From: Leucogyrophana mollusca | Lineage: Eukaryota > Basidiomycota > Agaricomycetes > Boletales | Assembly: GCA_021014945.1 (NCBI GenBank) | Contig: MU266345.1 | Coordinates: 99,714 to 163,713 of the forward strand | Length of the DNA stretch: 64,000 nt | Reading direction: 5' to 3' | Part shown: piece after piece, positions 46,349 through 58,739 of the stretch | Layout: each line of letters starts with the position of its first letter | Numbering within the stretch: position 1 is the stretch's first letter | Translations under genes and position numbers: made by a program | Notes under the pieces: model-generated | Databases searched by the model: none | Told to the model about the DNA's origin: nothing | What the model saw: only the letters and a program-made list of their open reading frames with translations

Positions 46349-47600
46349 CTATACATCTTCCATCTCCCGCTGCTCCTCCTCTAGTGTAGGTCGCTTCGGC
46401 GCAACAATGTTGCTGCGTCCACCGCTGGCGTACATGATCTCGGCCTCCCCTAGCTCGCCGGGTGAGTACGGTCCCTCTACTCCAGTCTGGTATACGTTGC
46501 CTTGTCGCGGAGGGAACGTTGACGACGGGAGCTGGAGGAGGTGGGAGGGCGTGCGGGTGAGGTAGAGACGATGTAGGGAGTCTTCCGCGGCCTGCAGTAA
46601 AGGATATGCGGTGAGCGGATGTCAGGCTGGATGAGGACGCGCAACATACCCTGTATTCTGCCATTTTCAGGGAACTGCCAAAGCCCTCGCCGAGTTTATC
46701 CGCGCCCGAGTAGATGCCAACGACGAATATTGGCGAATTCGAATAACGACCCGTCTCTTTGAGTAGTCTACGATTCAAAAGTCAGGGCATAAGGGAGGTT
46801 GCTAGAAGAAAGGATGCGCACCGAGATTTTGGACGGTCACGGTTGAATTTAGCCACCGTCTCGGTTAGGGCCCGTTTGGGATCTCGGAATTTTATCATAG
46901 CTCGGAGGTCAATTTCACGGCTCAGGAAAAAAGAGTGTACGAATTTCCTCGCAGATATCAAGGACCTCTCTTGATATATGAGGGCAGTCAATGCTCGCGG
47001 TATTGATGCAAGGGCGTCGGAACGCAGTAGAGCAGGCGACGTCGGCGTCGTTGGCTGTTAGACTTGAGCAAAAACAGGCCTACTGAAAGTGGTTGTATTT
47101 ACCTGTCTGTGCCAACGCAGCAGCGGAACTGCACCCATTTCCTGAGCTACGCTCGCGCATGTTAAAGGACCCACGTGAGCGCTCACAGCGGCCTTGAGAA
47201 CGCGAGTCGGCAGATGCGGATAGGCGGCGTGGATATGTTCAGAGGCGAACAGACCCATCAATGCATTACCCAGTGTTGCTAAATTCGCGTTTGTAGGTGG
47301 TGCGGGGCTTGACGGGTAATACTTCGAATGAAGAGTCAAGAAGGACTTGTGCGTGCAAGCGCGCCGTACGACGTCCGGCGACGCGAGAACTGTCCCGAGG
47401 CCAACCCTGTGCGCGAACGCGGCGAGAGCGGTCGGAGGTGGGGGTTGGAGCGCAGCCCATGACTCCGGGTCGAAAAGATGAGGTTTGGTGGAGTCTGCTG
47501 CTTTAAATACGGCCTCTTTTGGTGGAAACTGCTTCAGGTGAGACGTGGAGACAGCTAGCTTTGAAGCGGTTGAATACAAGCGTTTTGAAGCATGACCCAT
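46349..47600 (-). CDS. Mitochondrial ribosomal protein mL44 (MrpL3-like)
   Basis: A large-subunit mitoribosome protein with an inactive RNase III fold and a double-stranded-RNA-binding region. The start MGHASKRLYSTASKLAVSTS is a typical mitochondrial presequence. Then come LFDPESWAALQPPPPTALAA, VLASPDVVRRACTHKSFLTL, TNANLATLGNALMGLFASEH (the RNase III signature with L-x-x-L-G-N-A replacing the catalytic acidic residues), LTALIYQERSLISARKFVHS, the dsRNA-binding part LLKETGRYSNSPIFVVGIYS with GFGSSLKMAE, and a short tail ending EEEQREMEDV. Short introns separate the parts. Confidence 0.85.
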
Positions 47601-47878
47601 TGGCAGATTATTGAGCGTAACGAAGACTCTTTTCGACGCCCAAACCGTCGTCGTGCTTTGCCGTTCGGTGCAAATCAAAAAATTGGCTCTGGCTGTTATT
47701 ACAGCCGACCACGTGGGATTATCCCCCGACACAGCACTTAGCCGCGAGCGGCTACAAGGACAACACCTACCAACTGAACCCAGTTGGAGCCCAAAACATA
47801 CCAACACGCCTGTAACAGCCCTTCGAGGCTCACACTATCGCTTCTCTTCACGAACGTTCACGTCCTGTATATCCTGTC

Positions 47879-50800
47879 ATGGCAGTCTTGTCTCTGCCGC
47901 TGACATTCACGAACTCATTCTGGACTCAAGACTATCGCAAGGGTCTTGAGGTTCTTTATGGAAAACTTGAGCAGGTTCGTTACTCAAATTTCTTGTTTTT
48001 TGTGGGCACTTAATCTACATGTTTCAGGGAGTCGCGGAGAATGATGAGATTGTAGCTTTCATCAAGGTGTGAACAAGGTCCTGTGGCTGAGTAGATGTCT
48101 CGACGCTTACTCGACTTTAGGCTCGCGCGTACTCAGAGAATCAGCTGGCAGTATCACTGCTTAACCCGCAGCCCATTGGAGCACGAGGCAAGTCGCGGAA
48201 TTGAATATGCGCCGTGGATAATCAAAGTTAACTTCGGACTAGGGTCAGGCTTCAACAAGGATGACGGTGCTTCCCTGCTAATGGCTTTCCGCGGCCTTCA
48301 AGCCGAAGCCGTAGCCCAAGGACAAGCTCACAAAGATATTGCTAACGACTTGCAGGTCTTAGTCGCCGACCCCTTCAACGAGTGGGCCCAAAGCTACAGG
48401 GTAAGGTGGCCATTGACGTGTCAGGTGGCGCAGTCTAATGGTTTTTTCAATAGGAGCGTCTGGCCGCCAGCAAAGCTACAGCGATGCATAATTGGCTGCG
48501 ATCCTACGAAGAGTCTCAACGAGAGGTTTGTGATGACGTACTTCGCTACTATGACGGCCCTTACCGGTCTGCTTCAGGTCATCAAACTGAAGAACTCTTA
48601 CTTGCTCAAGATTCGCCGCGCGGACGAAGCAGAGGACGAGTAAGTTAATCACATCCCTTTCTTGTCAACTGGGACTTATCACTCACCTAGTGCCAAATTT
48701 GCGCCAAACAATGACCTTGGCGACAAGTATACGACATCTCCGCGTCTCCAGCCGCACGACACTCGTAGTGTGCCCCAGCGTTCTGCCAGTGTCTCAGAGC
48801 GCATTGCTCAGCGACTAAAGGAGATCCAGCGCAAGGCTGTCGTCTCCACTAGTTCAAGCTCCGGGTCAGACCTCACAAGCGAGGTGATAGACGAAGGGAA
48901 AGAGTCGCCAAAGGTCGACAAAGGCAAAGGTAGGGCGGTTGAACCGTCTTCCCCGGTCTTTGCTGCCTCTCCTCCGCCGATGTCGCCACCTTTGCCGCCC
49001 GCGAAGCTGGACATTGCTTCTGCCACTTCTCCCGTTCCAGAGGCGCCCATTCTACTAGCTGGTCTTTCCCTACCGCCTTCAGCGATCTCCGGCTTGCTTA
49101 CCCGCGCTGCCGCCGAGCTCCCTCTTCGCCCAGTCCGCTTCCCGTTATTAGGCGAATACCAAGACTGCTTCACAGGCGAAGAATTTGTAACCTGGTTGAA
49201 CACCAACGTTGCGGGTTTCGGAGGGAGTCTCGATACTGCGGAAGATGCTGCTCGTGACTTGACGGAAAGAGAGGGGCTGCTCCGGAGAATTGGCGAGTTC
49301 GGTAACCAGTTCGAGCATTCTGATGAGTCGTACTACCAGTTCCGACCCAAGGTATATATAAATGCAACCTTCAAGGTGTATTCGCTAACCTGCACTCAAG
49401 GCCTTCGAACTGGGTAGCGAGGGAGGCGAACCTACTGTCACCTCTCCGAAGAAGAACCTGGCTCCGCTCGCGGACAACCTCCTCAAGCGGTCCAACAACC
49501 TTGTCAATGTCGTCGCCAAGGCCCTGAATAATAACTCGCAATCCGAGCCTGCCTACGTCAAAGCCCGCGCAGATGCCGAAGCTGCAGACAAGATGTATCG
49601 CGTCGCCGTCAGGAAGCTCGATAGGCAGAGGTTGGGACTCGAGGAGAGGATCGAGGAGGTCCTCAAGACCTTGCAAAGGTGGGAGGTCGAGAGGCTACGG
49701 GCGGTCAAGACTGGTAAACATATTCACCGCCATTATGCATCTGAGAAACGCGTTTAACTGATGCATGGCGGTTTTCAGTTCTCCTCCAATACCAAGGAAC
49801 TCTCGCTAACTTACCCAAAGCTGTCGAGCCATCCCTCGAGCGCTCCGGGACACTCATCGCCGCCTACCAACCAGATTCCGACCTGACGGCTTTGATCGAG
49901 CGTTACCGCACCGGCCCATTCAGACCTGTTCCGCAACTATACGAATCCGTAGCGCATGACGAATCGGACGTCGTCTTCGGCATCGACCTGCGCAAATGGG
50001 CAGAGGGTGGGTGGAATGCGCTTACCACAGGCGACGAAAAGAAGGAGCAAGTCCCGCCTGTCCTCACAGCCCTTTTGAATGGACTCAATGAGGCATATTT
50101 GAGGCTGCCTAATGATGCAGGTATGGCTTATAGCGGCTGTTTGGACGAGGTTAGATCTGATGGGCCTGTGACTTGACAGAGAAAAGGAAAGCATGGATTT
50201 ACGACGTCCCACTTCCGGTTCTGCACCATCTACGGGAGTCCCTTAACGCGGTTCCGCCTGAGCAGCCTTTTGATCCTGAGATGCTGGTCAAGTACGACGC
50301 TCCTGTACTTGCTGGTTGCGTTAAGCTCTGGGCCCTAGAGCTTGACCCACCTCTGGCATTATGGGAAGGATGGGATGACATCAGGAAGCTCTACCCCACA
50401 GGTGGGTCGTTGTCCCTTCACAAAATAGTACATCTAATGGTGACGAATATGTTCAGTTGGCTCTGCTGCCAAAGCAGACAGCGAGGTGTCTGAGCAGCAA
50501 CACATTCAGGACTTACAAGCAACCTTGCAGCGACTTCCAAAGGTCCACCTCTTCGTTCTTGACGCCGTTGTAACACACCTCAGGATGTGTGTTCTTTCTT
50601 CTATGTCACAAACCTGTCGCTCATCCTTTACACAGCTTGATCGAGTCCACGACTGTTGAAGAGAGTGATGATGTGTATAGGACGAAACTTGCTCTCTCCG
50701 TGGGTAGAAGTGAGTGGTCGGGACGCCTGTCCTCCAGACCGAGAACTGACACTCCTGACAGCCATCATCAGGCCCAAGTTCGAGACAGAGCTGTCTATCC

Positions 50801-51910
50801 AAGACCGTCACCCCACTCGTGCGTAATCCTGTTAGCACACCCCTTCTCCAGCTGCTCACCACTTTGTATACAGTACTCTTCATCGACTTGCTGAAGAACT
50901 ACGCTGAGATACTCCCACCAACCATTGCTAGAAAGAAGCGGGAGTCCGAACGTCGAGTTCCTGTAAGGAAACGCACAGCACCTATCGACATGCGCATGAG
51001 CAGGAGTAGGATCTCCGTCGGTGCACCTACAAGGGAGATTCTTGCTGCGCAGCAAACTGCTCAGAAATATGCCAGTGGACAGCTCCCTGAGCTTCCAGCT
51101 GCTGCAGCGCCTCAGTCTGAAATCCCTGTCCACGAACCGTCTCCTGGTGCAGAGTCTATTTTACATGACGAACCAGAGTCGGCGGAGACGAATGAGCAAG
51201 CTGCAGAGGTTCCTCCCCCAACGGAGGTCAAAACACCTCCACCCCCCCCTGCCGCCGTCCCCACCCCCAAGGACTCGGCCCCGCAGCGCCCCTCATTCAA
51301 AGAACCGCCCCCCGAAACCGACGACTTGCCTCCTCGACCGAGCTTCAAGGAGCCCCCGCCTGAGGGCGACGATGAGGCGCCACAACAGCCCAAGTTCGTC
51401 TCCCCGCCTGCTTCCCCACCTCCAGCTGAGGAAAAGAATCCTTCGCCCACGGTGGCAGTTACCCCCGCAACACCACAGAATCCCATCAAGGCTCTTAGGC
51501 GCAACTCGGCTTTGCACTCTGGTAATGCATCACCCGCGCGCAGCCCGTCTCCATCCCAGTCCGCACCTGCACCCACTTCAGAGGATCAGCCGTTGAATGC
51601 TGGGAAGGCTGGTCTCAGTCGTCATGGCTCCGGCCAGGGCGCCGTTCGTGGTCCGCGGTTGTCTCGTGGGCCTAGGGTTCCTGGTGGGAGCAGCGTGAGT
51701 AATATGGTAGCGAACCTGAATAATAGGGGATCTGCATCCCCTCCGCCTTCACCTGGGTATAAGAGGTTGTCGGGCTCGTCGCGACCTGGCTCATTACTGG
51801 GCACTAATGGGCAGGGACAGCAGGAGTCGAAGGGGAGGGGAGTTGGACGCACTGGTGCGTTCTCGAGAAGGACAATGGCTAGTGACGCTGAGGACGAAGT
51901 TGTCAACTGA
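47879..51910 (+). CDS. Rgd2-like F-BAR / DEP / RhoGAP-fold protein
   Basis: A membrane-bending F-BAR protein predicted to act on Rho-family GTPases in polarity or cytokinesis. Start MAVLSLPLTFTNSFWTQDYR, then LEVLYGKLEQGVAENDEI and FRGLQAEAVAQGQAHKDIAN (first F-BAR half). A Ser-rich insert leads to a DEP domain (RPVRFPLLGEYQDCFTGEEF then VTWLNTN). The second F-BAR half follows (YVKARADAEAADKMYRVAVR, LQRWEVERLRAVKTVLLQYQ). The RhoGAP-like region runs from VVFGIDLRKWAEGG to LRPKFETELSIQDRHPTRLF. The usual GIFR arginine finger position reads KRKAWIYDVPLP, without the Arg. The tail is Pro/Ser-rich with a repeated RPSFKEPPPE motif. The DEP domain nested inside the F-BAR matches the Rgd2 architecture. 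Stop is at 51908. Confidence 0.85.
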
Positions 51911-52181
51911 ACAGACGCCTGAATACGTCTTCCAACGAATTTCACTCAGATTTCGGACTCGGAGAATATCTAGCATGCTATATATGCGATCAGGACTATT
52001 GATTTTTGCACCTATGTATCTACTGCTTCGCTATCTATGTTGCTCAATGTCTTGTTCTCAATGCGTTTTTATTGGCAATCGAAGGCCTCTCCAATTCGTG
52101 GATGTCAGGTAGGTGGAAACATACACTAGATTAACCGGCGAGATACAGTGATACAAGTCGAGTATACAAATAGCGAACAGT

Positions 52182-52859
<678 letters not shown>

Positions 52860-53241
52860 GTTTTCAGTTTATATGAACACGAAAGTGTTATGTACGTGCA
52901 GTGGTGGTGGGGGGGATTCAAGAGCAGCTGTTGATCGCACACCGACGCGACCTTTGTATATATCGCGGCAATTCGGACTCCGACCAAAAACGCGTCTACA
53001 CACGTGACCGACGCGACTCTCCCACGACATTTCTGGACACTCACGTTTTTGGACTCAAGTTTCCTTCCAGTACTGCTGCAGCTGACCTTGACCTTGAGGC
53101 ACTACACGAGGGATCCAAAAACACAGGGATCGCGCTACGCAAGCCTTGAGCCGTTCTTTATCGTCTGGTATCCTTCTCCCTTAGAATCTCGCCAATTCTT
53201 CTGCTACTGAGATTTTATATCTGCTAGGCAGGTGCTTCTCC
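52860..53241. other. Intergenic between divergent H2A and M50B-like genes
   Basis: About 380 bp that must hold both promoters. A run of nine Gs (gtggtggtggggggg-like, near 52900) is visible. No H2B partner and no coding frame is supported. Confidence 0.4.
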
Positions 53242-54575
53242 ATGTCTCGGCCTCCCTTAGCTGCCCCAGCGCCACATATCGACCCATTGACCCCTGCATT
53301 CGACCAGGTCTGTGTCCACGCACATGTTATTTGTTTATAGCGCATGGCTTACCTGAACTAACTCCTCCAGGTAGTCGTTTTATATGTTGTACGTATCAAT
53401 CCCCGACTCGGGCGGAACTGCAGCTCACAAAATTATTCCCGACTGCAGACCGTCGTCTACGCTGTCGTGATATTTGGGATCTGGAATATCCCAGGAGTGA
53501 GGACTCTCATCAATCCTCTCAAACTCTTCACCATCGGTTGGCATGAATTTTGCCACATCGTCGCTGTGCGTGCATGATCGCCGCTTTTCTCGTGAACTGT
53601 GGCTGAGAAACGCTTCCTGGTGCTTCGCAGGCTGTACTCACAGGAGGAACGATAATAACCGTCACGATCGATCCGAACCTGGGCGGTGCAACTGTAGTAG
53701 AGGGAGGACATCCCCCAATAATACTGTCTGCTGGATACGTTGGGTCCACCATCTTCGGAGGTGTATTCATCCTCGGTGGTTTCGACTCGCTGGTCGCCAA
53801 GATCCTTAGTTTCGTTCTTGGACTCGGACTTATCACACCTCTGGTTCTGGTTCGGGATAAACTGTGAGCGCAACTTATTGTACCTTATGCACCTGCTGAC
53901 CTTCATAGGACGATATTACTGACGATCATATATGAGGGATTGCTCGTTGGATTTTGGTTCGTTGGGCATGCGTAAGTTCGCATCGCTTTTGCTTTGTACC
54001 GCCATGACGGCTGATCTCCCTCATTCAGCCAGGCGCTGCGGTGGTACTGCCTGTTCATCGGTGTAATGAAGTGAGTATATGTACGCCAGTGCTCTCCACC
54101 TGATACTCAAAGTTGATTGCAGTGTCTTCTACGTTGTTTGTGAGTATATTCTGTGCTATTCCACGTTCCAGTTGCCTTCACTTACCTGGGGCAACATAGG
54201 GGACTTGGCAGACGACAAGTTTTTCCGCAAAGCGAACGATTCAGACTGCACGCAGTTCTTCATCATGTTTCCACGCTTCTCCGCTCACTGTAAGACTCGC
54301 ACCGTCCCCCTCCTCGCGTGACTGAACTCACACGCGCGCACATAGTTTGGGCATTTGTGTGGATATTATTCGAGATTGGCGTGTGCATATCATTCATCTT
54401 CCTTGGTTTAGCTGCATTCAAGGTATGGTGACCGCCTTCCTGTTAAGCCGGAAACTGATGGGTTGCCCTAGCTGTCGCCTCAAGACATGAACACTCAGGC
54501 TGGTAAGTCGCTTCTGCTCCAACTAACAAAGACCCGAAGCTTAACCATTCTGCAGGTAACTTCCTCCCGACGTGA
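53242..54575 (+). CDS. Peptidase M50B-like membrane protein
   Basis: A polytopic membrane protein with a zinc-metallopeptidase-like HExxH motif; its substrate is unknown. Start MSRPPLAAPAPHIDPLTPAF. Hydrophobic segments: VVYAVVIFGIWNIPGVRTLI, then LKLFTIGWHEFCHIVAAVLT (H-E-F-C-H within a helix), IILSAGYVGSTIFGGVFILG, ILSFVLGLGLITPLVLV, LLTIIYEGLLVGFWFVGHA, ALRWYCLFIGVMN, and FWAFVWILFEIGVCISFIFL. Short soluble loops include DLADDKFFRKANDSDCTQFF. It ends AGNFLPT, with stop at 54573. Many tiny exons with 45-70-nt introns. The upstream gene is the divergent histone H2A. Confidence 0.82.
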
Positions 54576-55118
54576 CTTAGGAACTGCGTCGCTACGAAAG
54601 ACGCACCGGTACTGTTTCCGCATTGGCATTCCGTTTCTCGTCCGTGGACCTGTACGATTGGAGAAGGATTTTTTCGCTGTAATTATACCACCCATCGTAA
54701 TATACTGCACAGTCGCATCATCCTACTTTTATATCGTCTGAGACGATCTTGCATTTTTAGTTATTCCGTTGCTTTCATGTAGTATTCTCCATAGACCGGG
54801 ACAAACGCTGTAATTATGGTCCGCTGCCCTTCCGGGTGACTTTCGGTGACGAAGCACAGCAGGGGAACTGAAGACGGCTTGTATTGGCATCAGGACAATT
54901 CACATATTGTTCAAGGAGTTGGCCTATTGGTATACAACACGTCCATGAATATAGTCCACAGATTTCATTGCGGAAGAGGGGATAATGTGAGATATAGAAT
55001 AAGTCAAGGACGTAGTATAACATGTGGGACCAGAGCGATAAACGGGACGTGCGTAGCGAAATTTCGATGCGTGATGCGGGGGCGGAGCAAATCGACGTTA
55101 GTGCAAAATTGATGTGAA
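54576..55118. other. Intergenic between convergent genes
   Basis: About 540 bp between the stop codons of the M50B-like gene (plus) and FIS1 (minus). No gene is supported; it should hold both 3' UTRs. Confidence 0.4.
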
Positions 55119-55793
55119 TCATTTGCGGGTTGCTCGCCGTATGAGACCTGCGACAAGGAGCGTGCCAAGTGCGGCCACACCTCCGGCGAGCGCCATACCC
55201 ACATATCCTTCTGTTGTACAAGAGGTGAGCGTTGTACGCTAGGCAAAAGTTGTCACATAACCGACCTCGTGCGACAGCTTTCTCTATCAACGAAGCTAAA
55301 CTCTGGGCCTGAAGATTTGTTGGTTCCTTTTGGAGGAGGAGGTCTATGATGGCATCAAGACACGTCGAGGGTATGGGGCTTAAGACGGACTCACCGTTGA
55401 ACCTTCTGGCTTCCTCAAAGTTTCCCATCTTGTAGTGCCCGAGTGCGAGATAGTAGAGGCATTCACGACGTCTCGTCGGCTCTGTCCGGAATATTTCTGG
55501 TCGGGCATCAGCAACAAGCCGCACCATGTTGATTTCAAAACATACCTTGAAGTAGTCGGACGCCTTCTACTTGGTGAGTTCTTATTGGGCTTTTAACCAG
55601 GCCCCAACCGTAGTTGAATGTAGTTTGTACAGTGACATGCGATTGGGCGAGCTCTTTCTGGTACTGGAGTCTCAGCACCTATGCGCCAACAATGAGCGTC
55701 ATGATATGTTACAGAAATAGAGAAAATTACCTCGAGCTCATCGTAAGAAAGTGAAACTTCAGCGTCAGCAGCGTATGGGAGATCTGTAGGCAT
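55119..55793 (-). CDS. FIS1: Mitochondrial fission protein Fis1
   Basis: A tail-anchored outer-membrane adaptor in mitochondrial and peroxisomal fission. On the minus strand: [50 protein letters not shown] (family signature), [40 protein letters not shown] (the two TPR-like repeats), [21 protein letters not shown] single C-terminal membrane helix ([20 protein letters not shown]) is followed by the basic tail GLIRRATRK. Introns of about 50-65 nt. Stop at 55119. The shared upstream region with U2AF is only about 160 bp. Confidence 0.93.
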
Positions 55794-55952
55794 GGCAGGA
55801 TGATCGAGGAGGCCAAGAAACTGCGGCTTAGAGCAGGCACTGTAAAGGAAGCCAGGAGTGTCCGGGGTCATCCGGGGTCCTGTCGGGCATGGGCATTTGG
55901 CGCAGTTGCCAGCGTCTCTTCACTCCTCCCACAAAGTACCGCAAAAGCAAAC

Positions 55953-58134
<2,182 letters not shown>

Positions 58135-58739
58135 TTGCTTGGCTAGGATGCGCACAGTATTGTATATAGCTGATTGTTTGCTTTGGCATGTCTATACAGT
58201 GTGATGTATTTGCTGTTATTCTTGATGCGCTGATCCGAGCAATCGCATGGTTGGAGAGCTTGAAATTTGCAGTGCCATAAATCCCCTTGACGTTGTTCAA
58301 TTGTATATTTCCCTTGACATTCTCAGTTGCGGTCGAGGCTTTGTACAGGCTTTAGCTTCAGTGGGTGTTCGACGTATAGCGCGGCACAGCCTCGATGCAC
58401 CTTCTACCGAACAGCGAACTTTCTGGAGCCCCACGTTGGGTCTATTTGTGAACTGGATAGACAATGAACCTGACCCCGAGTCCGCCCGTGCTTACCATGC
58501 GGGGAAAAGCAATGAAGGTACGCGCCGATCGCAAAATCTTTCACAGCGTCTCTGCATGTTATCAGAACTCCTTACCACAGCATTTTCACAGCATTTTATG
58601 ATGACTTCAGGACTCAAGAGCGAGTCAGAGTCCTTGTTACCTCTTCTAATATCATCACCAGGAAAGCATCACGCCGTCAGTGGACATATCGTTTGAGTAT
58701 GTCTGCTCTGAAGGTGCCGATATTCGTTCCCTCTGAACT
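58135..58739. other. Intergenic or 5' exons of the micro-exon gene
   Basis: About 600 bp upstream of the micro-exon gene. Possible additional 5' exons exist: an ATG at 58464 gives MNLTPSPPVLTMRGKAMK followed by a good donor (aag|gtacgc at 58518), and candidate acceptors occur near 58590, 58610 and 58662. I could not connect them to the array without ambiguity. Confidence 0.35.

Noticed and set aside
51021..51596. Open frames on both strands over the Rgd2-like Pro-rich tail
   Set aside because: Frame shadows of Pro/Ser codons; the main frame is continuous with the F-BAR protein to the stop at 51908.
52860..53241. Expected divergent H2B partner for the H2A gene
   Set aside because: The divergent neighbour is the M50B-like membrane protein; no H2B sequence is present.
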